Part shown: positions 1-13,600 of the stretch, in pieces
Layout: each line of letters starts with the position of its first letter
How positions within the stretch are numbered: position 1 is the stretch's first letter
Notes under the pieces: model-generated
The model's database searches: none
Told to the model about the DNA's origin: nothing
The model's input: only the letters and a program-made list of their open reading frames with translations
NCBI GenBank assembly: GCA_964035015.1
Contig: OZ036003.1
Coordinates: 7,077,754 to 7,141,753, forward strand
Direction: 5' to 3'
Origin: Corallium rubrum
Taxonomy: Eukaryota > Cnidaria > Anthozoa > Scleralcyonacea > Coralliidae
Length of the DNA: 64,000 nt
Position numbers and translations under genes: made by a program

Positions 1-640
1 TATAAAATCTACGAAGAATTCAATTCCAAGTCTTAAATTGTACCTTTTATAGTAATCTTAATGCCTTTACAATATTTCGTGTTGTGCACTTGCCATCTTT
101 TGACTGTATTTGTTGTTAAACAGGGAAAACTAAACGAACGGCATCTGTTGTTTGCTTTACGACTTTTCCGACTCCCCCGGTACAGAGTACTTATTTATTC
201 CTCCCTCGGTTAATCTGACCGTGCTGACGTCAAGATTGCTTATGCTAGTCAACTTTAGGATTGGGAACAAGTTCTAAGGCCGCAATGTGTCATATGTTCC
301 ACTACGTAAGATGGCGACGACTGGCACGAAATGTTTGACTGCTGGCCATAGGGAATGGCCTATCCAGTTTATAGAGAGATCAGTCGCCCCACCTCCCCAA
401 AATCACGACTGGACTCGTGAGCTTGTCCATTGTCGATTTGCACCAATCACAAACGTGCCTGCACAACTTCAGCAGGCAAATACTATTGGGAATATTGCAT
501 GAATTACCGTAAGTTCAAAATGGCGATCAATGGACTGGGTGCAGAATAGTTAAATGCCAAAATCGGAAAAATCTCAGAAAAATCAAAACACAATAGTTTA
601 ATAACAACATTAAACGGTTAACATACATATAGTTTTATAA
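1..640. other. CFAP70 intron 12 sequence, unassigned
   Basis: AT-rich sequence after exon 12. I see no further CFAP70 exon and no repeat that I can name. A 71-codon plus-strand ORF at 287-502 has no recognisable motif. Confidence 0.4.
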
Positions 641-643
641 TAC

Positions 644-709
644 CTGGCTTTCTGCATCGGTTACTTCACCTTCTGATGTTGGTTCTGTCTTTAGTGTTGA
701 TAGGGAAGG
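644..709 (-). CDS. CFAP70: CFAP70 exon 12 (last in window)
   Basis: Acceptor CTCAACTTCAG, donor GTATTA; 22 codons, phase 0/0, encoding SLSTLKTEPTSEGEVTDAES. A variable acidic linker in this family, so it rests mainly on splice signals and phase. Confidence 0.7.
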
Positions 710-3700
710 CTGAAGTTGAGATAAAATTAACAAGTTATATCATGTATTTGTAATAATTATGTTAATCGATATTTTGATGCGACGCTTGTAATGTACCGTA
801 CCGTAACCTACCGTAACGTAACGTAACTTAACGTGCTGTAACGTACCGTAACGTACCGTAACGTACCGTAGCGTACCGTAACGTACCGTAACTTACCGTA
901 ACTTACCGTAATACCGTAACTTACCGTAACTTTCCGTAACTTAAACTTACCGTAACTTACCGTAACGTACCGTAATGTACTGTAACGTACCGTAACTTAC
1001 CGTAACGTACCGTAACTTACAGTAACTTACCGTAACTTACCGTACCGTAACTTACCATAACGTACCGTAACTTACCGTAACGTACCGTAACTTACCGTAA
1101 CTTACCGTAACGTACCGTACCGTGAAATGTGGAGTGGTGCAGTGTAGTGTAGTGGGGAATTGCGTAGTGTGTTGCGGAAAAGTGTGAAGTTGTGTAGTGG
1201 TGTGGTAGTGAAGCGTGGAGAGGTGCAGTGTAGTGTAGAGTGGTGGAGCGATGAAATGGCACAATGAAGTGGAGAATGGTGAAATGTAGTGTGATGAAAC
1301 GTGGAGTGATACAGTGTAGTGTAATGTAGTATGGAGTGGTGTAGTGCATGTGGAGTAGTAAAATGTAGAGTGCTGTAGTGGGGTGGTATTGGGGAGTGGT
1401 GATGTGGACTGGTATAATGTGATGTAATGTTATGTTATGTAAGGGTATTCCACCACTATATTGCATAGGTAGACCAACATTTTGTATTAAAGAAATACCA
1501 AATGGTTTTCCGTGTTTGGATACTCTGATCCAAACACGGGGGAAATTGCGAGACTGGAGAAAAGCGTAACAAGTTTCGAAAGTCGAGCAATTTCCCAAGT
1601 GTTTGGATAAGAGTCTCCAAACACGGAAAAAACAATTTGGTATTTCTTTTATAAAATAATCACAAGTGAATATGATATACTGTCCGACATTTTCAAAAAA
1701 TCGTTTTGGCGGGAATTTTCCGTGTTTGGATATACTCTTATCCAAACACGGCAATTGACCAATCAGGGCTCGCGTAGTATACATGTTAATTATAATATAA
1801 TATACTTTCATGACGCACTAGTACAAACCTTTACTTTCGAGTCCTTCGGGCCAGTTTTATTCCCAGGTAGTTTAGAAGGAAGTGACGGCGTTAGTATTCG
1901 ATTTATACCACCTGTAATTTGCGCTGCGTCATCGACAAAGTTGGACCCTTTTCTTTTCGTTTTCTCGTAAACTTCATTGTCTATGTAAGGCTTGATCAGG
2001 TACGCTCCTTGTATTTTCTTTATGCCTGGATAGAGCAAGGGCGCCATATTGACAAAGGCAACTCCGTGAAAAGTGATGTGTTGTTCGTCCTCATTTGGTT
2101 GTTGTTTTCCTTTGCCCTTCGCAAGGGATGGCATTGGTTGTCTTATGATCTCCACTGGCCAGATACGTGTGTGAGCTATTTTTTCTTGCAAACTAAAATG
2201 ACAATACATAGTTCATCTCGCGCATAAAAGAATTCTAGGAAGTGACGTGATGTAAGGTGAGGTGAGATGAAGTGAAGTAAGGTGAGGTAATTTGAAGGGA
2301 ACGTGAGATCAAGTGAAGTGAAGTGAAGTGAAGTGAAATGAAGTGAAGTGAAGTGGAGTGGAGTGGAGTGGAGTGGAGTGAAGTGACGTGAAGTGACGTG
2401 ACGTGACGTGACGTGACGTGAAGTGACGTGAAGTGACGTGAAGTGACCTGACGTGACCTGACGTGACGTGACGTGACGTGACGTGACGTGAAGTGAAGTG
2501 AAGTGAAGTGAAGTGAAGTGAAGTGAAGTGAAGTGAAGTGAAGTGAAGTGAAGTGAAGTGAAGTGAAGTGAAGTGAAGTGAAGTGAAGTGAAGTGAAGTG
2601 AAGTGAAGTGACGTAAGGTGAAGTGAGGTGAGATGAAGTGAAGTAAGGTGAGGTAATTTGAAGGGAACGTGAGATCAAGTGAAGTGAAGTGAAGTGAAGT
2701 GAAGTGAAGTGAAGTGAAGTGAAGTGAAGTGAAGTGAAGTGAAGGGAAGGGAAGGGAAGGGAAGGGAAGGGAAGGGAAGTGACGTGACGTGACGTGACGT
2801 GAAGTGAAGTGACGTGACGTGACGTAAAGTGAAGTGAAGTGACGTGACGTGACGTGACGTGACGTGACGTGACGTGACGTGACGTGAAGTGACGTGAAGT
2901 GAAGTGAAGTGACGTAAGGTCATCTGAGGTGAGGTGAAGTTAGGCGAGGTAATTTGAGGCAAGGTGAGATGAAGTGGAGTGGAGTGAAGTATGAAGTAAA
3001 GTAAAGTGTGAAGTGAACTGTGAAGTGATGCGAAGTTAATGCAGGTTTTATTATGCGTTTTTCAAAAAGTATCATTACATGACATGACGTTACGTTACGT
3101 TACGTTACTATTACATTACACTGCAGTTCACTATTGTAGTTTAGTGTACCTTTGAGATGCTTCTGAAGAGAGGAAACATCTCCTCTCAGAGTTCCAGGTA
3201 ACGCGCGATTTTTCAATCATTGCATGTTGTTTGAAGTTTGCATCCTAAAACAGCAATATTTACTGTCTTCATTTTCTTCAATTATGTGCTCTGAGTTTGT
3301 TCCGTTCCATTCCGTTCCGTTCTGTTCCGTTCCGTTCCGTTCCGTTCCGCTCCGCTCTGCTCTGCTCTGTTCTGTCCGCCTGTTCTGTTCTGTTCTGTTC
3401 TGTTCTGTTCTGTTCTGTTCTGTTCTGTTCTGTTCTGTTCTGTTCTGTTCTGTTCTGTTCTGTTCTGTTCTGTTCTGGTCTGTTCTGGTCTGTTCTGGTC
3501 TGTTCTGTCCTGTCCTGTTCTGCTCTGTCCTGCTCTGTCCTGTTGTCCTGCTCTGTCCTGCTCTGTCCTGCTCTGTCCTGCTCTGTCCTGCTCTGTCCTG
3601 CTCTGTCCTGCTCTGCCCTGCTCTGCCCTGCCCTGCTCTGTCCTGCTCTGTCCTGCTCTGTCCTGCTCTGTCCTGCTCTGTCCTGCTCTGTCCTGCTCTG

Positions 3701-4577
3701 CCCTGCTCTGCCCTGCTCTGCTCTGCCCTGCTCTGCCCTGCTCTGCTCTGCTCTGCCCTGCCCTGCTCTGCCCTGCTCTGCCCTGCTCTGCCCTGCTCTG
3801 CCCTGCTCTGCCCTGCTCTGCCCTGCTCTGCCCTGCTCTGCCCTGCTCTGCCCTGCTCTGCCCTGCTCTGCCCTGCTCTGCCCTGCTCTGCCCTGCTCTG
3901 CCCTGCTCTGCCCTGCTCTGCCCTGCTCTGCCCTGCTCTGCCCTGCTCTGCCCTGCTCTGTTCTGTTCTGTTCTGTTCTGTTCTGTTCTGTTCTGTTCTG
4001 TTCTGTTCTATTCTGTTCTGTTCTGTTCTGTTCTGTTCTGTTTTGTTTTGTTTTGTTTTGTTTTGTTTTGTTTTGTTTTGTTTTGTTTTGTTTTGTTTTG
4101 TTCTGTTCTGGTCTGGTCCGTTCTGGTCTGTTTGTCTATGTGCCTATGTGTCTGTCTGTCTGTTCGTTTGTTCGCTTTCTTGTTTGGTTATACTGTAGTT
4201 GACCAGGTTTATTACATAAGTTGTTAAACACAGGCATACAAGTGGTGTCAGTAGCAGTATGTGTCACAGCGATTAGTTGCTGTATATAGACCCGTTCGCA
4301 CCTTTCTCGTTTGAGTTATCTACTTGCATGTACTTTATTTATCTAATTTCTTCATTTTCTGTTGTTATTAGTACGTAGTTCCCAATAAAGTTATTTAAAA
4401 AAAAAGTATTTTTATCAGGAGTCAAAAGATTAATACTCCTATTATAAAAACATAAAATATGTAAATCATTATCTACGGTTGCGGAAACTTACACATGGAT
4501 CTTGTAAATCACCGTGTTCTTCCTCACTAAACCCCTCGTTTACGTTACTGTAAAATAAAATAAAATACATTACAAAT

Positions 4578-4627
<50 letters not shown>

Positions 4628-7600
4628 TAATTTATCATACCATAATTACATGTGAAATATTAGTAGTTAGTATTAATTACAGAATATATTATATTGACGC
4701 GGGTTAATTAAATTAAATTACAGATACAGTGTGTACTGAATGTATATAATTATATACAATTGATAAATAATAGTAATAAAAAAGAATAATATTTATTGGA
4801 TATTTGGTATAAATGGTAGATTGGTTTTGAAACTCGAATGAGTTTGTAAAAAACACCAATCACCATGTACCTGATGGGGAGCATAGAAGTCATGATGATA
4901 CGTGTGTATATTATATAGATTCTATTTGAAGTTCGGTCCTAATTCAGTATTGTGAATAATAGTGATTTTAGATTATTCTGAAATAGTTTTAGAGATTTGG
5001 ATTGAGTAATTGATTTGTCAAATGAATTCCATAGAGAAGTCCCGCTATGTCTAAGGGTCATTTTTCTTGTTGTTGCTCTGCATTTGGTGACATGAATCTT
5101 ATTGGTACCTCGAGTATCATAATTGTGTATTTCAGTGTTAAGTGTGAAGTAATTTCTAAAGATTAGAGGTAAAGATAATGGGTTGTTCAGACATTTATAA
5201 ACAAATGATCCAGTTGCTAGTTTATTAATTTCATATACATTTAGTAATTTCAACTTTATGAAAAGAGGTCTGGTGTGGTCTCAAAATCCAGCATTTGCTA
5301 TTATTCGGATAACACGTTTTTGGAGTTTAAATATCTTGTCTAGATTGTAGGTAAACTGCTGGGATTAGTTTTGATAACGAAATACTGACGTCTCGAGCGG
5401 AGCCCTTCCTGATAGTGCCAGTCCGCTCGAAACGTCCAGGGGCGGATGCAGGGGGGGGGGGGACTGAGTGACTAGTCACCCCCCTTCCCTGCCCCAACCA
5501 ATACAGGATTATACAGCGATACACTAGCAGCTGTTTATACAAATCACAACAGTTACTCGTGTGTAAAGCGTGCATAAATTATTGTATAACAATGTTTATT
5601 GATACAGGCCGTAGCTATGGCCTCTCCTTTGCAATAAGATTGGACATCATGATACGCTAATATCTTGTAAATTTTAAACCCCAATTTTAAAACAGTAAGA
5701 ATCACGATTATATAGACGTATTGTATACAATCTCAATCTGAAATCTGAATATACATAGTAATTTTGGAACATAAACGTATAATGAGTCCACGACAATGAC
5801 GACATATGGTGTATTCATATATTTGTGTATTTTGTTTCAGTAATTTATATCCTTCAAAACTCTTTCAAATCCCCCTCAAAATGCAGGAAATGCTATTTCA
5901 GAGACGGAAGTTTGTCGCATCTTCGGCGCCACCCTGCCCCCACGTAGTAAGTATTGCCTGTTTTGCCTTCACTCCCCCCCCCGCGCCCTTGTTAAATATT
6001 CTGAAAGAAACAACTGAGCACCTTATAGTCACCCCCCTTGCAAAAATCCTGTATCCGCCACTGACGTCAGTATTTCGTTATCAAAACTAATCGTATAGCT
6101 AATTATAGCTGGGTAAACCTAGACTTGCTCCAAGTCCGCCTCTTAGCGCTAGTTTTTGCGGGCGGGTGGAAAAGCGGGAGAGCGGAAAAGCGGGAGGAAA
6201 GAGGCAGACTTGTTTCGCTTGCAGGTTTTTGAAGCATGGGTGGCGTGTGCTGTTAGGGCGCTGCCTCTCACCAAAAGTTAAGCCCGGTTCGACGGGGTTA
6301 GCACTTGGATGGGTGACCGTCTGGGAATAACCCCGTTCTCGAGCTTGGAACGCTCATGTGAGTAGAGTTTAGTTGGTCTCTCCTGTGCATCGAGGGTTTT
6401 TCGCCGGATTCTCCGGTTTTCCTCCCTCCATAAAATCAACACCTAGGTCTGTGATTCGTGGTCTGACATGTGTGTCATAAATGTGTCGTAGGGCGGCTGC
6501 TTCGAGCGCCTTTAATATGCCTTCGACTCTGCCACTCGAAATTTAGTAATGTAAATTGCTCTTGAAAAGCCCCTTGTGGGAAGAAGTAATTAAAATCTGT
6601 ATTCTGTAATTGTTTCGCTTGCAGTTTTTGAATCTAATTAAATATTCTGGTGGGACATCGCTGAAATGTACACTGGTCTGTTTTGACGTGTTTCGGGTTG
6701 TCGTACATGCAATGGAAAGTGGTTCTACCCCTACTAAAACGTTTTCAAGAGTCTGTTTAACTCCAACTTCCAAAGATAGCACTTGCATAGGAATTTATTT
6801 AGCCTGAATATAATTACTTCCCAAATTACGTCACCGGTCGAAAAAGTCACCCGTGAATTTTGGCGCGCTGCAGGTGGGAAAAGTCTGTCGGATAAAATAT
6901 GTTTATGTAAATAGCAAAAAGCGTGCCAAAAAGAATCATATCATGTAAAAATATAAGAACTGATTTAACACGTAGAGACTTTAATGTGTAGTTCGTTTTA
7001 CGTAAATGATTGTAATTGTATTAGTAAATTAGTTATGGGTCAAGGTCAAACTTGTATTTAGTTAAAGATAAGCCATGCATGTATGCATGTTTATAAAATA
7101 AGGTGACTTCTACGCACGTTCTATTGGCTGGGCTCCGTGCATTTATAAGAGAACATAGATCATGAATGACGCAAAATGGCGTAGAATGGCGTCAGCTGGC
7201 CGGAAAAGCCCGCCAAATTCCTAAACTACCTCACATTTAGTTTGATTTTTCCTCTTCTTATTTTATAAAACAAATAAAACATACCGCTCCTGTGCATATG
7301 TATTCTTATAAAGGTACGTTTGACGTGATTTGAACACGAAAGAAGTGTAAAGGCACTCGGCTATCGCCTCGTGCCTCTACTCAACTTCTTTCGTGTTCAA
7401 ATGACGTCAAACGAACCTTTATAAGAGTACATATGCACGGAGCTTCATGTTTTATTTGTTAAATTAATATAGATCGGAAGAAATTGTTAGGGAAGAAATG
7501 TAGAGCGGAAGAAATTCGATGGGAAGAATTTATAAGGGAAGAAATTCCATATAGTTGTTATTAAGATGTAGTTTAGAATAACATTTAGCTGAATAACTTC

Positions 7601-10600
7601 CCATTGTTAGTTTCAGAAATTGCAGCTTGATGTTAGTAATAATTGTCAGTTGTTTGCTGTACAAGCTGTGTTAGTTAGTAATACTCAGAAAAACTCTGAG
7701 CTCTAAGTGGGACTCGAACCCACAACCTTCTGAATGCTAGCCAGACGCTCTAACCATTGAGCCACTAGAACTCAGATAGCGGAGCAAGGTTAATTAAGGT
7801 ACTTATACCTTAGACTGTGCCCAGTCCTCTAGGAACGAGTCTTAACCGCTCGGTTACAAGTACTTGTTGGTCTACAAGTCGCGTTGTAACAGTAAGTTTC
7901 CGGTTAAACACTGTTAGTAAGTTTCAATCAAGCTGCAATTTCTGAAACTAACTAACAGTGTTTAACTGGAAACTTACTGTTACAACGCGACTTGTAGACC
8001 AACAAATACTTGTAACCGAGCGGTTAAGACTCGTTCCTAGAGGACTGGGCACAGTCTAAGGTATAAGTACCTTAATTAACCTTGCTCCGCTATCTGAATT
8101 CTAGTGGCTCAATGGTTACAGCGTCTGGCTAGCATTCAGAAGGTTGTGGGTTCGAGTCCTGCTTAGAGCTCAGAGTTTTTCTGAGTATTACTAACTAACA
8201 CAGCTTGTACACCAAACAACTGACAATTATAACTTCCCATTGGCAGTGCGGTGAATAACTTCGTTACAAGTAACTAGTTACATGTAATCGTTACTTTTTT
8301 GAGTAACTTTACCGGTAACTAGTTACTTTTTTCAGAAGGTAACTGTAAAGTAGGAATAAAAAGTAACGATAACTACATAGCCAGAAATGAGCGACTTAGT
8401 GTTTACGCAATACCCGCCCGACTCCCAATATTTATAGTAAATTGTATTACAAATGCCGAAATAAACTACGATTCTTGAAATGCGAAGATCGAATTCGGGC
8501 AAACAAATGCTTGCGAACAAAATAAGCCTAAAATTATGCCATGTCGATGCCGATAGACCTTGTCCCCGAGAAATTCAACATTACGGGCGAGATAGTAGTA
8601 GATTAGTTAACAACAAGCATGAAAAGCTGCAAAATTCCCTGCGAAAAACCTTCGCTGCACGTTATAAACAACACAAATTCCTACATGCGAAGCTTGTTCC
8701 GGCAAGATGGGATTCTTACGGTTTCGAATGATATAAAAACGATAAAATATTACCTTCCCTTCCCTTGTCCCAGCCTAGTTGTTTTAAAGGTAGTTTAGAG
8801 CATCTATGTCCGCTAAACGACTTCGTTTTGCTTAAAATGGCCATAACTCCGCGATTTTCTGCAGTATTTTGGTATTGAATTGATGCTTGTTGTCTGCTTG
8901 TTTGATTTACCATGGTTTGAAAATCGACGCACGCATTATTTTAGACATATTTGCCGCTGAGTTATAGGTTTTGAACTACTTTTGGACAATGCGAAGGAGG
9001 CCGAAGCCAGACGAGGAGCAGCGGGATATCGGGAATTTGCCGGATCGTATATCAGGAAATATTCCAAATACTCATGCGCTATCACGTAAAACGCTGACAA
9101 ATACACATGTCTTGCAGACTCAAATGTCGCGTATTTCTGGCTATGAGTTACATCTGCCGTCGAGCGCCGTTACTTTTTGCGATATCCATAATACTCCCAA
9201 CCTCGCCGAGTCGTCGTTCAACGTCGTATCCAGCTTTTCATTGAACTGAACACACCGCTGCCTGCAAGTGCAGCATGTGAAAGGCTGTTCAGCCGCGCAG
9301 GATTAATTTTAGACCACATCGCTGCTCAATGACTGATCGTAATTTTGAAAATTCTCTTCTGGTCAAATTAAACAATAGTTTTGTCTAATTCACATGCTTC
9401 TCGATTTTAAAAGCAGAACGAAAGAATAGGTGTAACTTTGTAATTGTAACTAGTTACAAAATTTTTAAAGTAACTTTGTAACTGTAACAATTAACTTTTT
9501 TTTCATAGTAACTTGTATCGGTAACTAGTTACTTTTCTGATGATGTAACTGTAACTGCAACTAGTTACAAAAATTATGTAACTATTACAGCACTTCCCAT
9601 TGGTTAGGTATAAATAGGAGTGCATGATAAGTGTTTAGGAGATTGATTGAATAGAGTGTTAACGATTCTTGAAGATGAAATAAAGTGTAGAAAATACAGT
9701 CCCCAGAGTGTTGAATATTGAACCAGCAACGAGTAGAAAACCAAACGCAGGGTTTCTACGACAAAGTCCTTTTCAATGAGGAACCGAAAGGTCAAAAATG
9801 TCGAAAGGACAAAAATATCGAAAGGTCAAAAATGTCGAAAGGTCAAAAATGTTTGAAAAGGACTTTGAGAAAGTCTAGGGTAAACCATGTAGTGGCAAAT
9901 GTAAGGTGTCTCTTGCGAGATAGAAAACAAACTTTTTGCCTTCATTATTAACTTTAACTGCCAGATCTTCGTCGTTGGTTGGAGGTAGGTGCCATAGGTG
10001 ACCAAGGCTAAGCAATCTAGCCGTAAACAATGAGCAATGCAACATAGCAAGCAATTGAGTAATCCCGACTTCGGGACAAGCAATTGAGCAATCCCGACTT
10101 CGGGACAAGATTGTAAGCAGTAAGAGGTCACCATGACAACTCTGCCAAGGCAGACCTCCCGGCACCTGTCACACTGAGTAATCAGTGGAATATGTATTAC
10201 GTATAACACGAGTCTAACTTACTTACCTGAAAGGGGGTGGGGGAAGGGTGGGGGAACAAGCGACAATCCAAATGCAAAAGACACGAGAGCTGAGCAACAG
10301 GCTAGCAAGCAAAGCCAGCAAAGATAGCAGCAACGCTACAGACACAAGCCCCGCCAAATGGGAACCGTGCGTGTGCGCCCCTGGGCCTCCTCAAGATCTT
10401 GGAACTCCCCGAGATCGTAAGGGGTAGTCCGCTGGCTAACTACATCGGCAGTTAACTTTGCTTAAATTACATTTAACCACATTTAAAATGATTATATTAA
10501 GACATCAAACCTTTCCTGGATAAATAATTCTATTCCTGATGCAGGTGGACCAATGCTCCATTTTCTCTTTTGACTAATTTCCTATTAAAATTTATGAAGT

Positions 10601-13600
10601 GGGTTTGTTTACCAGGGCCTGTTCTCACGAGGCGAGTTATCTCGGGGGGTAGGGTTATCCCTATCAAACCAAAACGCAAGTTTTAGCTTGTGCTTGCTTG
10701 TGTCCCGTTTGATCGCCAGCTTGCGATGACTTGTGTTAGCTTGCGACTAATTTGAGCTTGTTCAAATTTCATCGCAAGTTTTCTTCAACTTGCGAGAGCT
10801 TGCGAAACGTTTGAACACAAAACACAAGTCGATGCAAGTCTTTCGTGCTCTACCATGAGAACTAGCGAAGAGGCGTGGGAACTAGCGGAAGTGCAGAACT
10901 TGCGACGACTTGTGGCGACGTTTGACTGGTGGCATCGCAAGTCATCGTAAGCTAACTTGCGATGACTTGCGTTCTCGTTTGATTAGGGCTTTAGTTCTTT
11001 TCCATGTTAAAAAGTAAACCGTTCACATGAGACCGAGATAACTCGGGAATAGGGGCCAGAGTTAACCCTACCTTCCATGTGAACGCTTTCACCCGAGGGG
11101 AACATCGCTGCCAAACGTTTTGCGCATGCGTGATGTCCGAGCTCGTCCCAGGCTCGCCCTCAGAAAAAGAGCGGGAAAACACTGAAATATTTGGACTTGT
11201 CCAAGAGTCCGACACAAAAGTTAAAATTATAAGCATACTACCAAAAGATAAGGTAGGTAATTTGTGCATGGCTTCTTTGTCAATATTGTAACATATTCTG
11301 AATTTACCCCTTCGTAATTTTCTTTACCCTTTTTTTAAAACACAAATGAAAGTCGAGTCTTACTTAGTCTTCACTGTCTGGTTGTTGTCGCCACGGCTAG
11401 TTCCCACTTCTCTTGCAATGTTTACTCAGGGAATTCACGCATGCGCAAACGTTTGGTAGCGGTGTTCCCGAGGGGTAGGTAGGGTTATCTCGGGGGCTAG
11501 GGTCAACTTTTGTATTTACGCATGACTAATTATGCTGTTGCCCGGGATAACTCGGGGTGAAGCGTTCACATGAAGCTAGGGTTATCTCGGGCGCCAAGGG
11601 ATAATTCGGTAGTTGCGTTTTATCATGTGAAACTAGCCCCCGAGTTATCCCTAGGTCCTCAGATGTCCAACCAATACAATTTAGATGTACATATTGATTC
11701 AGATTATAAACATGGCCATCAAATACAGTACCTTCTCCAGTTGTGTTCTAAACGAACCATTGGGAATTACGACTGTGTTTTCTTTCTGTAAAATGGACAA
11801 CAATGTATTAAAATATACTTTAAGTAAAGCGACTTTATTTATTTATTGAGACAGACGTTTGGACCTAGCACCCGGGTTACCCTTAGCTTGCTCTCGTACA
11901 TTTCTTGTTTTGTCGTGTTTACAAGGGCGCTAGGATAAAGGCCCTGTTACACGGTGCAATTTTTCATACAACTTGTCTCGCAATGATGACTCATGCAGCA
12001 TTGCAGTTGCAAGACAGCTAGGGGGTGTTGCACGCAGCAACCCGTTTATGCAATTTTCGAATGATTTTGATTTCGATAAAAGAGGGTAGACTGAGGAGAG
12101 GCTCGATTGAATGCCAAATCATAACAAAATATTGCGAGACAAGTTGCTGAAGGGGTGCTACACGGTGCTACACTGAAACAAATTGCTGCAATCGTTGCAG
12201 AAAGTAGAACCTGATTCTACTTTTTGCAATGATTGTTTCAACTTGTCTCGCAACGATTTTGACTATTGCACAGCATGTTACACGCTGCAATGGTTCATTC
12301 AACTTGTCTCGCAACGATTTTGACTATTGCACCGCATGTTACATGGTGCAATGGTTCATGCAACTTGTCTCCGTTGACATGTAATCGAAATGTTAAAACA
12401 ACATGAGTTTGATATATAAAGCGGGCTAGCCCAGTCCATGTAATCGCCCCCTAAGTTGGTCACCCATCCAAATACTAACACCATTCAACCGAGCTTAACT
12501 TCAGTGGTGAGAGCAGCGCACTAATAGCTTATGCCAACACTTATCGAAAAGTCTTATTGTATAAGAGACTTTGTTATATGGCTGGGTTTGATTTCCGGTC
12601 CGTACGCAAAACGACGCACGCTGATTGGTTCCTGAGAGGTCGGGGTTTTACGATATTGACCGACCGGTCAATACGCTTTTTTCTCGGCCCTGTAAGTTTT
12701 GGCGGGAAAATTTCGGAGTTGATTTGAATACAAATAAAAGAGAACTGGGTATCTTTATTCAAATATTCTGAACAATAAAATGTGTTGGAACATTACTGCC
12801 GGTTTTCTTTAAAGCTGTTTATCTAAAAACACAACAAATAAAAGCCGAACTGGTGTAAACAAGAAGGGCAAGAAGCGACACGAAAAAGTTAACAGGTAAG
12901 GTAAACAGCATACTCCGAAGACGAAAACAACGCTCGAAGCTTACAAATGAAATGAACCAATAGCCATATAATAAATTCCTTATTAACCTCGTTTGTTCGG
13001 TCTGTACTGGAAAGTATTTGCCCTCGGTTTTATCGCACAAACCTCGCTCCTTCGTCGCTCGGTCTGTACGAAAACCTCAGGCAAATACTTTCTCGTACAG
13101 ACCTCGCACTCGGTTAATAAGTCTTTAATAAGTGAATGATTCACTCAGTGAGTGAATCATTCACTTAAGTCTTATACAATAAAACTTTTCAAAAGGTGTT
13201 GGCATAACTGGCCTTCATACCTGAGCTGTAATTGGTACTGGAAGACTTATTGTATAAGTGAATGACGAGCCACCAACTTGCCATGACTCCGGTACTGCGT
13301 AAGCACTGCCAACTTGCATTGTGAAAAGATTGCTAAAAGGGGCGGAAACACTGTCTCAGTAACTGTACAACTCTACACACTGACATAGCCTCTGTTGTTC
13401 TATAGACAGTTCCCACAAATGAAACAGATTATACATGTATATACTATACACATTACAGGAACTGACCTTCCAACAAGTTCCTGAGATCCTAGTAAAGGCT
13501 CAGCAACTGATACAGTAACTTCAACTTCTGGCTGCAATTACAATATGTCAGGAAATCAACGGAACGTCTTACAACGTAGCGGAACATCTTACAACGTAGC

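Noticed and set aside
2235-2962. Serine/histidine-rich minus ORFs
   Set aside because: Translation of the GAAGT array.
3224-4202. Two plus-strand ORFs of 301 and 324 codons, rich in CSVLF/CPALP
   Set aside because: They are translations of the TGTTC/TGCTC pentamer array in a CFAP70 intron; any 5-mer lacking stop words is open in all frames.
6240-6350. Possible 5S rRNA gene
   Set aside because: Only the internal promoter half resembles 5S; the rest differs, and it is the head of a SINE with its own target site duplication.
7690-7780. Possible tRNA gene on the minus strand
   Set aside because: A and B boxes are present, but the acceptor stem does not pair and the same sequence is embedded in a longer repeated SINE with several copies.
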